A stretch of 64,000 bases of DNA, taken from the NCBI RefSeq assembly GCF_027744825.2, contig NC_071334.1:28535937-28599936 (forward strand). Direction: 5' to 3'. This DNA comes from Synchiropus splendidus. Its lineage: Eukaryota > Chordata > Actinopteri > Syngnathiformes > Callionymidae. Made by a program: the position numbers and the translations under genes. Below are positions 50,401 through 63,377 of the stretch, piece after piece. How positions within the stretch are numbered: position 1 is the stretch's first letter; every line of letters starts with the position of its first letter. The notes under the pieces were generated by a model. That model saw only the letters and a list, made by a program, of their open reading frames with translations. It searched no databases and was not told the origin of the DNA.

Positions 50401-53324
50401 GAGCGACAGAAAGTATCGAAATAGAACAGGCACTTTGTATATAAACGCTTGTACATATTTATTTTCTCGATTCTAAATTTTATCCCTCATGGGACACAGA
50501 GTAATACACCACTTCTGTTCTCATTTTTACACCAATGTAGATCTCTTTGAAACGTGACAAGACTGTAAAACCACTCCTCAATCGTGTCAGCAGTTTTTCG
50601 AGTTATGTGAAAGCTGACACTTTTTGTTGTTTGCATTTTCCACCTTGGGTGTTTTGTGCACCAGAATCCAGTAAATTTAGGCCGGTTTCGATGGTAAGTG
50701 ACTGCTTTTCAGGTGGTGGGGTCTGAGCCGCCCATGCAAAGAGGATTTATTATCTCAGCTTTTTAGGTTTATAGACGCAGCGCCCACACAATAAGAAATA
50801 AACCATGTGGAATTGTATTCGCGCAGTGGCAGTCTTGCACTCACTCATTTTCTACAGTTATTCAATTCAACCAACATGTTCATTACTCCGTGCCAACCTG
50901 CCTACTATTCTGTGTGTTCCACGCTTATAAAAGGGTGTCCCCAGTCTTCAGCATAAAAAGATAGCTAGCAAAATTCCTTACACAGCAACCAACTACAACA
51001 ATTCTGATTTGTGCATTTGGAGCAATATGCATCATGGAGTCATCCATCAGCTCCGCTGCCTCTCCAGGCAACCATTTCCATCCCATCTCATTTAAAGCCT
51101 GGTATGTCTAATTACCTGAAATGCCATGGAGTTGGCGACACCCAGGAAGATCCGTAGAGGTAACGAGGCCTTGTAGGATCTGTGACTCCACAGGCGGTGA
51201 GCACCTGCGGTGATTCCTAAAGCACTTATCAAAAAACAGAAAATGGCTGTGGAGAAACAGGAAGAGGAAGATTAGTTTGGCCGAGAGTGAGAATCATATC
51301 CAAGTGTTCGGTTGAGTGCTATTAATGTGGCTCTAAACTCTACAGTGGTTACCATTTAACTTGAGCGTTTGTAGCAGGGAGAAGTCACTCAGTTTTAGTT
51401 CATAGTGTGACAGAACTGGATGACATCAGATCACAAGTTTGTAGCAAAACATGGGTCACCTCTCCGAATCTGGGGTGGGTCTGTTAGTAGCATAATTTTA
51501 CAGCATCACTCTGCCATTTCTATTTTTTTAGATATTCAGCTTTCGCACATTGAACACTTTTCAATTTGACAATGCATGCTGGGACGTTAAATCTCTAAAT
51601 GACACACTGGCTGATCCATAATCCCCGTCCATGGCAGACACTGGGAGGATCAGGCTCTGGCGATGCAGTCGCAGCGGTGGGGAGAGTATTCAAATCAGTT
51701 GCTTAAGTTAAATGGTAGTAAACAAATGTAATCCATAACATGAAATCCACAGAGTCGGGACTGTATTGGGGTCAAATTAGCATTAACATAATGAAACAGC
51801 CACACCAGTGAAGGTCCTGAGGCTTTTAACAAGTAAATATGATGCAAAATGTTCATAAATATTCAACCGTATATGACTATTTACTAAAGAGCCTGTGAAA
51901 GCCATGAAAAAGATACTGCCTCAGGTGGACAATCACAGACGTGTTGTACACACTTAAAAAATTCCATGTCTCAACTTCAATTCTGTCGTGAAGTGATAAA
52001 CTGATAAATATTGCAAAACATATGACAAGAAATGTTTGTCACAGTCATTATATTATGGTGAAATTCGTAAACAGATAAACCAGGTAAAAGCATACAACAC
52101 ATTCTAGCAATACATATAGTTTTTCTGTGAATATTCATCATGGATAAATCCCCTGAACCACTTCCCCATAATGGATGGACCAGGAAGAAAGTTCTCCATT
52201 GACAACCAACCGACAGACAAACACTGCTTAAGGAGAACACATCCCAGTTAAGGAAGAACACTCTTACACACTCTACTCTGTATTGTTTAGGTGTTTGTCG
52301 ACACTTTGATGACCATTATTTTGTACCGCTTGTTTGTCTGTGTTGTATCCAGCTTGTGATGAAATCAAGTAAATCTATCTTATAGTCCATGTCGTTTGAA
52401 TCAAAAACAATGGTAACTGCCAGTTCAACCTGAATTTGAGGAGGAAGACAAAATAACTAGGTCATTATAATTGGGTTTTAGTTTGATTCAGAGTCCTGGT
52501 TAAGGTTAGCCATTTGTTTAGGATGGTTAGGTTTTGGGTGAGAGGCTGGGGAGAGCACTATGGCAATGAGAAACCTCACAATGTCCTAATAAGGATGTAA
52601 ATACGAACTTGTGTGTGTGTGTGTGTGTGATATCCTGTCATAAGTGGTGCCACTGATGACTCATAACTAGTCTTTGTCGATGCATGATTGCCACTTTTAT
52701 CTGGACTCTAATCTTCAAAGGAAAATGATGGACAAAACAACTTTATACACATTGTGCCTTTCATGATCTTATCGAACAGCCTAAGAGGTTTTAGTTTATC
52801 ATACAATAATAATAAACATCAATGTTCATACCCATCCCACTTGTATCATTACTGGTTTGAATACTGCGCCGATCTGTTTATATTATGCAGTAATAGGAAT
52901 GGATTCGACTGTGCTCATAAACTTTTGGATGTGGCAAACGCTGTGTGTGGTGCAGATCACCAAGTATTTAGCCCAGAGCACGAGGCTGGTGTTGGATAAC
53001 AGCTGTGGCAGGACACAGAAGTCAGACATCTTTGGTTGAATGTGTGCACCAGCGAAGCCACCGCGACAGCCATGTTAACAGGTAGATGAACTTACACCAC
53101 AGCCAGGTCAGAGGAGATGCTGAGGGGACGAGGTAGATGCCGTACACGGCACCTATATGCAGGAAGGACATCAATATGACGTTCTTCCACACGATGCTCT
53201 TGGCCGGTTTGGGGCCCGCTTTCTCTTTGTACGTGTGATCAAACGCATCTTCTCGGGGGGCCTCCGGTAGAGCGTTGCCATTAGCGGGCTGCTTGTGCTG
53301 CTTCTGCTCCTCCGCCTCCGTCAT
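47476..53324 (-). CDS. scd: Stearoyl-CoA (acyl-CoA delta-9) desaturase
   Basis: This ER membrane di-iron enzyme introduces the first double bond at carbon 9 of saturated acyl-CoAs, using cytochrome b5 and oxygen. Coding exons on the minus strand are 53324-53096, 51246-51116, 49487-49282, 48529-48297 and 47675-47476, in all 332 residues, typical of fish SCD. The iron-binding histidine boxes are HRLWSH (93-98), HRVHH (130-134) and HNYHH (271-275). NAAHMWG-like (here NSAAHMWGNRPYD) supplies the additional conserved His in exon 4. Hydrophobic segments precede box 1 and lie in exon 4. The C-terminus ends RTGDGSHQSG, as in the family. The start is MTEAEEQKQHKQ; an acceptor just upstream (CCACCAG|AGC near 53345) joins a non-coding first exon whose donor is at 53553-53554. 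Intron 1 has the dispersed repeat at 52460-52610 and a short GT run; introns 2 and 3 show nothing notable. The paralogue (a or b) is not decided. Confidence 0.95.
52460..52610 (+). repeat. Dispersed fish repeat in scd intron 1
   Basis: It contains GTCATTATAATTGGGTTTTA, GAGTCCTGGTTAAGGTTAGC, CATTTGTTTAGGATGGTTAG and TTTTGGGTGAGAGGC, the same block order as the copies at 6540-6975, and is followed by a GT dinucleotide run at about 52611-52629. Confidence 0.65.
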
Positions 53325-53554
53325 GCTAGCCAGTACACGGTGATGCTCTGGTGGAAACCAGGGGGCGAGAACGCAAAACAAGTCAGCCGTCGCCGGTTCT
53401 GCATTTGATGGAAACAGTGATTTTGCGCTATGGCTAGCGAGCTAGCGGGCGCTGACGAGGAAGATGGCAAAACGGTGATGCTTGACTTCCAGCTGACATT
53501 CGCAGCGTTGCGTAACAGCCATGTTCTACAAAATCATGAGAGGTGGAAACTTAC

Positions 53555-53690
53555 CTAACGGGGTCTCGTTGTTGGGGGGAAAAACAGATGTGTTAGAGCG
53601 GCGATGTTGCGGCTCTGCCAAGCCCAAAACTACAGTGAGCCGAAAGGGAGAGTGACAGTCCGCATCAACGCATCAATGAGAGCTGGAACT
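53555..53690 (-). other. Probable non-coding first exon of scd
   Basis: On the minus strand a splice donor (GTTAG|GTAAGTTTCC) ends at 53555. The sequence to its right is GC-rich and would be the 5' UTR. The partner acceptor is just before the coding start near 53345. The right (5') limit is an estimate. Confidence 0.5.
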
Positions 53691-53711
53691 CGAGGTGCCT
53701 TAGCAGCAGCC

Positions 53712-53759
53712 GGCCAATCAGGGCGCAGATGCCGCCCACATGGTTGCCGCTGATTGGCC
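53712..53759. promoter_or_regulatory. Inverted CCAAT boxes in the scd promoter
   Basis: GGCCAATCA (53712-53720) and its exact reverse complement TGATTGGCC (53751-53759) flank a 30-base spacer, immediately upstream of the predicted scd first exon. CCAAT boxes bind NF-Y, and mammalian SCD promoters are known to need NF-Y together with SREBP for sterol and fatty-acid control. I cannot point to a convincing sterol regulatory element here. Confidence 0.55.
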
Positions 53760-55812
53760 TGTTCTTTATCTGCTGTTCACCTTTTGAATTCACTGTGCCA
53801 GATGTATATTTACCTCCTGCTGCTGTCTAGACGCGATCACGCTTCCATCTTCATTGGGAATCCAACCATCTGACAACAGCTGGCTGACCTGCTCCTCCCG
53901 TTGAGCAAACATCCATGTGCTTTAAGGAGTCAATCCAATCTCATACCGTTTGTATGCAACCGATTAACCAAATGCGACGTCTTAAGTACACGGAATAAAT
54001 GGAATTTGCATGTCTGGTTTTGACTTTCATACTGTTTGGTGACCAAACTACCTTTCCCCCATCTTCAGCACATCCGAACCATCTATTCATTTCATTCAAT
54101 TCTACTCCATATTCTATTCAATCTGTGACTGAAGATGGGCTCTTTTCTTCTGACTTTGAGAGACTTGTTATATTTACATGCAAGTTCCCTTGACAAGACA
54201 TTGACAGACTTCAATGCAGAGCATGGCTTCATTGCTGCACATGTGACTGCTTTAAGTTATCAATTGTTTTAGTAGTAGCATTAACAGTGGAGGAGTAGAA
54301 GTTCATATCTATCCCACATCAAACAACATCAGCTGCTCTTTCGTATCAACTTCACCTGAGGAATCAAAAAGGTGTAATGAGAAGAAGTGTTCTCATATTT
54401 CCAGCCCCTTTTAATGAATGACTCATTAACCCTTTTGACCCTGTTATTATACTTCATCGTCCATTATTGCATCACTTGCTTGCTTCCTCTGCTAATGCAG
54501 CAGTTTGGGTTTGATAGCTTTGACTTGGTAGTTTGTTATAAAGCATCTCTTCTGACTGAATAGCCAAATGGCTGTTTCCAAAGTGCAAAAAGTCAAGGGT
54601 GTTGCTGCAAAATCCACTCTTTTCTATTCAGTCCAACATTTCCCAAGAGTCATGGAGTAGACCATGGGAAGTTTGGGGAGATTGTTCACCGTCTATTTGG
54701 TGGAACAAGCGTGATAAAAAAGATCATATACAATTGATGTGTGTTACCTTTTGTGTGCATGCTTTACTGAGTTTTGTAGATCACATTTCCCATCAATAAT
54801 TAACATCACTTAAAATTGCATACCTCTCCATTTTGAATCTAGTGTGAATTTGAATCGCCATTATTTACCTTATTTGCTGAAGGCAATATAGGATCTAGTT
54901 TTTACTCTTATTGCCCTGCTGCAGTCGTATATTGAGCTTAAAGATTTAGACTATAAGAAGCCTGCACCTTCTGCAGTGTGACTGGACATTTCAGACCACT
55001 CCATTTCCATGGTGAACTGTGTACTTTTCTAAAAACAATGGCTTTTGACAAGCTGTCAAAGAAAGTATGCGTCTTCAATTCGTCACTGTCGACAGGAATA
55101 GAACCCGCTTTTGTCATACATATGACAAATTCCATAAGCTGCCTTTCAAATGCTGCCGAGAGTGAATAGAACCTAAGTATAACTGCAGTGAAAGCGTGGA
55201 CCAAGTGGCGGTGTCTGTGGTGGCGACAGCTGCAAGTGAGTTAATCCACGAAGCTGAAAAATGCACTTGCATGTAGTACGTTTTTCAAAATCTCATCCAA
55301 GATGAATGTCTCCATCTAGTGGTGGACTGATGAATAAGCAGCTTCAAATGCGCTTGCGACCTTGCAACATTTTTTTTTCTGAAATAGTCATCACTTACTT
55401 GAATGTTACATGATTAATAAAGACGAACATGTGAATACTGAATTTTGTGCACATCATATTTTTTTATTTATTTATATTTTCCTTAGAGGTTTTAGCTTTG
55501 CTTTGGTGGATCTCCGTCAGTCGTGAATAATTGAAACAAAGGAACTTTCCCCACCATTTAAATAGCTTTATATAATTATCTGTGTATTTCCCCTGACATC
55601 ACTACGCCCCACCACTGTACATCACTACGTGGATGTGTAAAACACGCCTGGCTTGCAGTACTTTGCATTCTTCAATTTAGAAAACACACAATACACAAAT
55701 CTTACTTCTGACATAAAATCACCGGCAGAAATCCTGAAAGGGGAGTTTCAATACATTTATACAGTGTATAAGGATTTTTTTTATGAGCCATATAGCAAAA
55801 TCTGCATCCGCG
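53760..55812. other. Intergenic region between divergent scd and dnajb12
   Basis: About 2 kb with no recognisable coding exon, repeat or RNA gene. Short open frames on both strands lack motifs. The flanks hold the scd promoter on the left and the dnajb12 promoter on the right. Confidence 0.55.
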
Positions 55813-55843
55813 TTACGTCACCGGCTTCTTTATTTACTTCCGG
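55813..55843 (+). promoter_or_regulatory. CRE-like and ETS motifs in the dnajb12 promoter
   Basis: TTACGTCA (55813-55820), a one-mismatch CRE, and ACTTCCGG (55836-55843), an ETS-family core, lie 18-48 bases before the dnajb12 ATG in a CpG-containing, TATA-less context typical of a housekeeping promoter. The 5' UTR must then be very short, or one of these motifs lies in it. Confidence 0.4.
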
Positions 55844-55860
55844 TCCAGGTCGTGGCTGCG

Positions 55861-58800
55861 ATGGAAGTAAACAGGGACGAAGCGGAGCGCTGCATCGATA
55901 TCGCCACTGCGGCGTTTGGCAGAGGGGAATCGGAGAAAGCGCTGAGGTTCCTGGAGAAAGCCCAGAGGCTGTTTCCGACGGAGAAGGCTGGAGGTGAGAA
56001 GTCAGGATGCGCTGATGATGGAGTGGTGATGGCGGCATCTCCATCGTCCAGAGGAGGCGCAGCTGCCGCCGCATCACTTGCAGCATCACCAGCTGCAGAG
56101 TTCACATCCTGGGCCTCCGCTCGCATCCTAGATCGTCGGGGCCTCTGACATTTCACAACCTTAAACAACCAAGAATGACTGATTTCTTAGTTAATTTTAC
56201 TAAACGTCATGGTGTAGCAGAGAAACGACCATTAAATGTGCTAGCACGACTGCAATGGTGACTTACCAAGATGCATACTTTCCGAGTCTTTTTGTAATCT
56301 AATCTTATATTAATACATATCTACAATCTCATGAATTTCTTTAACAAATGACCAAATTGGCATAAAATAAAAAATACATTTTTAAAACATACATTACATT
56401 TTGGCATTTTGGAGTACATCTGACACCCCAAAACCATATATATATAATTTTATTTATTTATTTATTTTTTCAGAAGACATCACAACATCTTGTAGTCAAA
56501 AACCTAAATCACGGATGAATGTGTTTCATTTTTTAATATAATTGTTGATGGCCGGGAATCCACATTCTTGCTAAACATTACGATTACTTTCAGCGCTGCT
56601 GGACCTGATAGCCAAAAATGGATTTACACCCAGACAAGATGGCACACCAGACTTCAATGGGGTATCTGGACCTCGGCAGCGGCAGACCTCCTCATCGTCT
56701 GCAAGAGCAGATGATAAACCCTCTGACACCCCAAAACCATACACTGCTGAGCAGCTGGATGCAGTGAAAAGGTGCTTTGGAATGATAATAATTACTTTGA
56801 AATAATATGTGTGTAAATGTTTTCCAGGACATTTAACCTGTCTCTCTTCACAGAATAAAACAATGTAAAGACTTTTATGAAATCCTGGGCGTGGGGAAAG
56901 ACGCCTCTGAGGACGAACTGAAGCGGTCGTATAGAAAGCTGGCTTTAAAGTTTCATCCAGACAAGAATCACGCCCCTGGTGCGACCGAAGCTTTTAAAGG
57001 TGATCTCTAATGAAAGCACTCTACATAATGATGCAGGTGTTGCTTAACATTCTCACGCCTGTACGCAGCCATTGGAAATGCCTACGCTGTTCTCAGCAAC
57101 GCCATCAAAAGACAGCAGTATGACCAGTGTGGAGAGGAGACAAGACATCCATCAAGTCACAGCTCTAATAATAACAACTTTGAGTCGGATATCTCACCTG
57201 AAGATCTCTTTAATATGTTCTTTGGAGGCGGGTACCCTTCCAGTAAGTCCCTCTTTTTACCTGTAAAATACAAATCTAAGTCTGACTAGTCAGTCATAAT
57301 GATATGTTGAATAATAACGTGTAGGTACCCAGCACATGTACGCAAACGGCAGGATGCGTCAGCCGAGGCGTGAAAGAAGAGAGCGACGACAAGACGTATG
57401 TGGATTGGAACTTATTTGACATTCCACTGATATTTGTCAGAATGATAGTCAGAATTGCTTTTCAGTGCTAATGTTTTTTTTTTTTTGTTTTTTTTTTTTT
57501 TGCAGGGAGGCCTTGCTCTGTTTGTGCAGGTGATGCCCATCCTGATCCTGGTTATTGTGTCTGCGCTCAGTCAGATTATGGTCAACAGCTCTCCTTACAG
57601 CCTCAACTACAGGCCGTAAGTATGACATACTGTTTCACAAGCAGTTATGATCAGAGTTGGGTGTTTTCATTTGTCTTGTATTTATTGCATTTATTGTCGA
57701 TGAAAACAGTTACATTTGAGCTGCTTAAGTTTGATACAAAGCAGATCAAAGGTTGTATGTGCTGATTTGTTTTAGTAGTTAAAAATCGGAATCTGTGTGG
57801 CCGCTTCACAAACATATTTGTCTTTGTACATGCATGAACTGGGGTCGACCCTCTACAGTCACACGGAATCCTGAAATACGTTGGCTGGTAACGGAGTTGT
57901 TAGGTGTTAGACTGGCACCATCAGTGTCCACTTTTAAAACTGATCTTTTTAGAAATTTTTAGTGTATCTGTCCTTCAATTTTATGATTTTTAAGTGCTTT
58001 ATAAATAAATATGGTATGGAATGGTATGTGAGCTGTATTCTGCATATAGCAGCAACATTTGTGAATTTAAGCGAGATGAAGCAGAGTGGTACTATCAGTA
58101 CCTATTCTTTATTTATTCTGTCTCCTGTTCTTTTCATAATCGTTTTTTTGTTTGTTTGTTTTTTGCCGGGTTCAGTGTTACGACCACTGAGGCGGGCCAA
58201 TCTATTATGTTCCTTACCGGCTAATGTACTTCAAGATGGTGCCTGACTGTGGACTGTCGACCTCAGTTCATGTATTTACAACTGTAAGATTGCATGCCAA
58301 TAGGCCGATAGGAATCGAAGGTGGTGGTAAATTTTCATTGTAAAATGATACATTTGTGAATGGGCAACACTAAAAATGTTACACACTCAGTCTTAATGCA
58401 GGTTTGACAACAGGACAGAAGTGGCTCACCACACTATTACATGATGAGCTTATTTTAGCATGTAACCCGCACTAAGTTTAAGTTCCATTTATAATTATGA
58501 ACAAAGTGCCAGTTAAAAATGTAAATACTAGCAACACGAAGAAAACGTAGCCACTATATTAGAGGTAAGAGGAGAGCTGTACAGAAAAAGACACTCACCA
58601 ACAGGGTGCTCAGCAACAACATTCACCACACATAACTATTTAAACATTAACATTAGCACAGAGACCATGTTGTAAAGGCATCGTACAATGTTGCATATGG
58701 TAAAGATCAATCTTCAATTAATCTTCGAAGAGTGACACCTTGCTGGAATTCTCGGTAAAAAGTTGTTTTTTTTTCTTTTGTAACAAGATGAGGAGGTTTA

Positions 58801-59576
58801 AAAAAAAAAACCAAACACAAAGCAAAATTAAACCAGGAACTATTAAAGTATTCATTACTAAATAAATGTAAATATATCCACATTTAATTTGTCATATTAT
58901 TATCTATAGTTTAAAAACATTGCTCAGCCAGACATCATATTGCTTAACATAAATAGGTAAGTATGATCATCAACTGAGTTGAGTGGGTCAAGGCATGCTA
59001 ACTCTGTTTACGCATCAGCAGTGTAAACAAATCTTTTTTCCATTGCCTTGTTTGTTTTGCTGAGTCCAGTCTGTTTGTGTCTCTTCATCACGAGGCACTT
59101 GTCATTTGATCTGAGACAGATGGCACATATCTACCATTCTTGCCCTGAATCCAGTCACAAGATCTCCTCACATTCACGTCCTGTCTGGCCCGCAGGTCAG
59201 CAGGTTACTCCCAGAAGCGGCTGACTGAGAAACTAAAGATCCCGTATTATGTTGGAGAGCAGTTTCCCTACGAGTACACCGGCGCCAACCTGCAACACTT
59301 GGAGCGGTCGGTGGAGGAGGAGTTTATCTCAAACCTACGCAGCAATTGCTTGAAAGAAAAACAGCAAAGTAAATCAGGTTTTCTACTGATGCTAGACTCA
59401 CCAGTTATCGCAAGAATATCTGCATTACACAATGTGTTGTGTTGTTTCTTGCAGAGGAAGGTATGCTGTACAGAGCTCGCTATTTTGGAGACAGCGACCT
59501 CTACCAAAGAGCACAGAGGGCCCGTACTCCAAGCTGTGCCAAACTGTCCGAGATGATTGCTTCATTGCACGGTTGA
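55861..59576 (+). CDS. dnajb12: DnaJ (Hsp40) family member B12, ER tail-anchored co-chaperone
   Basis: DNAJB12 sits in the ER membrane with its J domain in the cytosol, recruits Hsc70 and takes part in ER-associated degradation and membrane-protein folding. Coding exons are 55861-55993, 56594-56771, 56854-56999, 57069-57242, 57325-57395, 57506-57615, 59196-59368 and 59455-59576, giving 368 residues (human 375). The N-terminus [15 protein letters not shown] and [13 protein letters not shown] match the family. The J domain starts near 110 ([13 protein letters not shown]) with the essential HPD at 138-140. A Gly/Phe-type block [14 protein letters not shown] follows. A single membrane helix lies at about 238-258 ([20 protein letters not shown]). 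The C-terminal DUF1977-type domain includes [16 protein letters not shown]. An internal alternative GPS-type start is not seen. It is convergent with ddit4, as in human. Confidence 0.95.
57845..58030 (+). mobile_element. LINE-like 3' end in dnajb12 intron 6
   Basis: The blocks GACTGGCACCATCAGTGTCC, ACTTTTAAAACTGATCTTTT and AAGTGCTTTATAAATAAATA followed by a tandem GGTATGGAATGGTATG tail have the order and tail style of the 3' end of an abundant fish non-LTR retrotransposon. It is a 5'-truncated copy, as usual for LINE insertions. The family is not assigned. Confidence 0.55.
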
Positions 59577-59924
59577 TGATACTCTCCCAACCAAGATAGA
59601 TATATTATAAATACGAATATCAACGGTACCGCAGGTTACAGCAATTTCTACTAGGAAAAACAGTCTAAGAACTAGAACGATGATGCTCTCAAGGCTGCTT
59701 CCAGACTGCTACCTTCCATTTCAAAACCACCCAGGGAGCATTTCACATTTGCTGAAGTGGAGTGTTTGCTATAGAACGTCAAGTTCATTTTCACCATCCT
59801 TGGCGCTATTTAAACTTATTCCAAACTTACTCGCATCACAAAAACCACTAATGACTTTTGTGGACTTTCAACCAATGAAAATGTTGCATACTAACATACT
59901 GTTTTAGTCCATTTATCTAAATTA

Positions 59925-59930
59925 AATAAA
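59925..59930 (+). terminator. Candidate dnajb12 polyadenylation signal
   Basis: AATAAA lies about 350 bases after the stop codon. Further AATAAA copies occur downstream (near 60465), so the 3' end is not settled. Confidence 0.4.
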
Positions 59931-60042
59931 TAAGTAAACTAGAAGTTTATCAGTTTATTTTAGCAAGTACAAATGATCATCATTTAAGATTACACAGAGC
60001 TAACTAGGAAACCCTGAATGACCAATGAAATATCTATCTATC

Positions 60043-60044
<2 letters not shown>

Positions 60045-60090
<46 letters not shown>
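60045..60090. repeat. (TAA)n trinucleotide microsatellite
   Basis: About 15 perfect copies of TAA, preceded by three copies of TATC. Confidence 0.95.
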
Positions 60091-60091
<1 letters not shown>

Positions 60092-60789
60092 GATGAAGAA
60101 TTAAGATATGGATGTAGCCTTCGGTATTTTACTTTTGAAGAGACAAGCCATGTTTGAATCGTCTGCTTAAGTTCATGTGCTGTGAAATATCCTGTATGTA
60201 GCAGCTAACTGATGCAACACTGAATGATTCCTCTTCAGTTACGGCTGTGAAGTCATTGAGGAGTTTATTTGCACATTTTACCCTTTGAAAACTATGCAGT
60301 CATGAAAGAGTGTGAGTGTGTTCCGTTTTACTCTGCCTCTGTTGTCTTTGACACAGAGGGAATAAGAGCTGTGCTGTGTATCCATGTGTTACTACTTTCA
60401 TCTGTGCAAAAAGCAGACTGTGAAAATTTGTTTTTCACCATGTTTTTACTCCCTTACGAAAATAAAAATGATACTTCAGCTGTGTTTTTTCAAAGTGCTG
60501 TGTGGTTTCTTTCAGGAGAACTTGGCGTGGAGCTTGGTTTTCTGCACGTCCACATTTTGGGGTGGACGTGCCTGGCGGGCTCTGCTGTGTCACATTCTTT
60601 CACCGTGTATTCAGTCATCTGATTGTGGTTTCAGCAGTGGGGAGTATCTGTTCGCTCGCTGTCACAACAACAAACCTTTTTTAAACATTTGGCACTGCTT
60701 TAAGGTTTGTCATAGTGTTTGCAGTAGCAAACCTGTGTTCAGAGGACAGAAAACACCTTTGTGCACTTTTTCACTGGGGAGTTTTAAAC

Positions 60790-60900
60790 AACTCAGGATA
60801 TATTCAATGTCTGTTTTATCCTGATTTTACAGTTGTCCAGCACTTAGTGACAATCTTGCATTGCTTTTTAAGTGCTTTATAAATGAATATGGTATGGTAA
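60790..60900 (+). mobile_element. LINE-like 3' tail, second copy
   Basis: TTTTTAAGTGCTTTATAAAT followed by GAATATGGTATGGTA is the same tail found at 57990-58030, and the preceding sequence (TTATCCTGATTTTACAG, then GCACTTAGTG) fits a decayed 3' region of that element. Confidence 0.45.
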
Positions 60901-61184
60901 GTCAGGATATATTCAATTTTGGAGGCTTTTTTTAGGTGGGGATTGGGGAAGGTTGGATTCTAGACTCAGCTATTCCCCCCACACATGACTGTGTATTAGC
61001 TATCTAGTCCAGGAAGATGTTCATGCCCATCAGAAAGAGCATCGTTGAAATAATGTTTTGTTTTTCTCTCACTCTTTGTTTTACTCTTTGTTTTCTTTTT
61101 GCAGTTGTCAGCCACCCCCACTTTAACTTGATTTGCTAACCAGTCACTCTTATAATTTCTTGACCTGAATGCTCATCTTCTTCC

Positions 61185-61480
61185 TCCTTTGTACAGGATT
61201 TCCACCTCTTCTCTGTCCAACATGCTCTCGACCTGTCTTTCCTTCTGCGTGTCTCCCTAACATCTGTCTCCAAACCTTTCCTCATGATCCTGTCCATGAT
61301 CCTGTGATCTGGTCACTGCCAATGAAAACCTGGCCCGCTTCTAACTCTGTTTCTTGTCCTACTGTTAGAGCCACTGTCTCTGAACCATGCATCAGAGCAG
61401 GTCCAGTGTCCTATAGAGCTTCCCTATCATCAGCTGTCTCCACCCTGCCTGCATTCACTTCTTTGGCCCATTACTCAATC
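61185..61480 (-). mobile_element. LINE reverse-transcriptase remnant
   Basis: On the plus strand this reads as the complement of a common fish LINE coding region. Blocks in order are TAACATCTGTCTCCAAACC, ATGATCCTGTCCATGATCCT, GGTCACTGCCAATGAAAACC, AGAGCCACTGTCTCTGAACC and ATGCATCAGAGCAGGTCCAG. They match the reverse strand of RTE/Expander-type elements as I remember them. All frames are broken. The family name is tentative. Confidence 0.5.
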
Positions 61481-62989
61481 ATGATTTGTAGCCAACTTTT
61501 CACGTATGCAAAACTTGTCACCTGTGAGACTTAATAAGGGCTATCATTATTTACCTTGTACTGTCACTCGCATGCATGATCTTTGTGTGATTTTGTGTGA
61601 TTTTATCTTTTATAAGAACCGGATCACACTGAAGAAAAGGCATGTCTCACTCATTCTGGAAAACAAATGAGAAACAAATTAGTTTAGATGCCACTGCTTT
61701 TACTTAGAGTAAGACACCTATCTACAAATAAATATATTTTAAAAACTTAAGAGCGGGAGGAGCTCACAAAATACACTCATGGAATTTAGAAAATATAAAG
61801 TACATATGTAGACTATCAAGCGATGATAGTAGACGGATACTATCTTTGCAGTTACAAACCTATCTAGTTTACAGGCATAAATAAGATAATGATACTATGA
61901 AGGCAAATTTATCACACGTTCTGTCAGTTCTAAATGTGACTTAAAGGAAGATGTTATCAACACAAGAGCGGCCATTAATGCTTTCTCCACGCAAATATGT
62001 GTTTACTACAACAATCCAACACAACAGATATGTCAAGAATATTCTTTAGAATCACCTCTGATGCACTGAAAAGTTTCAAAAACATGTCAAAAGTATAAAA
62101 TTGTAAGCATTATTTTCCACTCTTGTGTTGATTAAATAACCCTTTAAATTACATGGTGATCAGATACAAAATGTGTAATGAATTAACTATTTTCAGCCCT
62201 AACTATGATTCCAACCACATGTTGACCAAATCATGAACATGTCTTAAAAATATTGGAAAAGGCTCATTTAGGTCATTAAAAAAATGATCCAGTGACTCAG
62301 ACTGGTTTGATTTAAAACAAACACGCAGCAGCTGCATGATAACCAGAGGAGGGTGTGGTGAAGGTTACAGAGAAAGGCCTCAGAGCTGGGCCACAGGGAC
62401 GCCTGTGAGAAGACAATGGGACAGGATGTCCGTCCTTGCCTTGACACATTAGAAGAACACCCACTGAAATGGGATTTCATCCAAAGTCTGACTTGTCAGG
62501 AACTTAAAAGTGATGAGGATAGCTTATCTGAGACGTCAGACTCAGTCTATGTGTCAGTGAAGCCCATCTTTACAAATGCATACTGATTTTAATGTCTGTG
62601 TAGATTCGTTATTTTTATGTTTTTTTCTAATAATTTATTTCATTTATTAGTATTCATTTTATGCATTTATTTTATAACTTCATTTTTTCCTTCCTTGTTT
62701 CACTTTGTACCTGTTAAATATAACACAAATTGACTTCTTTTTTAAATTTCTTGTGATATTCTGGCTTTTCATCTCAGATTTCAGTTCTTGAAATACAAAA
62801 ATAAATTTTGCAAAACCTTCAGTAAGTCACCAATTCTAATAATATTGCAGCAATGCAACATTTATACATCTGATGATTCACTTCACCTTTGATTTATCTA
62901 TATAGTTTATATGGAATGTCTGAAACTTCAGTGGTGGCAATAATGTTCCAAAAAACAAATCAACAACAGCAGTTTTGTTAAAAAAATAA

Positions 62990-62995
62990 TTTATT
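62990..62995 (-). terminator. Polyadenylation signal of ddit4
   Basis: The minus strand reads AATAAA here (context GCAATAAATTAT), 382 bases after the ddit4 stop codon, and is the nearest canonical signal. Confidence 0.6.
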
Positions 62996-63377
62996 GCGGT
63001 GGTGCGAATAAAAAACAAAGTGCAATATCAGAATATTTGAATATCAAATAAATACTGAAAGCAGGACAGATTTACATAGGCATTGGAATGACATCCCACT
63101 TGAAGCACTCATCAGAGTCAACAATAGTCCTCTTGGTATGTGAAAAAAAAATATCATAATGGTCTTTAAACATCTATTGCTAGCTGCCATATCATGGTTT
63201 CAATAGAAACTGAGGTACATGTAGACTTGCAACACAGATATCAAGCTTAATGGGCATGATGGTTCAGAAATGTGACAAATGGACATCAGCTCCGGGGACC
63301 ACTCACGCCGGTTCCCCTTCATACCCATACTGCGTCATAAGGCTTCGCAACAAGTTCACAGTCTCTTCGTGGAGCCC

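Larger units (their letters stand above)
59931..62989. other. Region between convergent dnajb12 and ddit4
   Basis: It contains a (TAA)n microsatellite, a second LINE-like 3' tail and a LINE remnant in inverted orientation. The rest, especially 61550-62990, is AT-rich with no recognisable coding exon or RNA gene. Confidence 0.5.
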
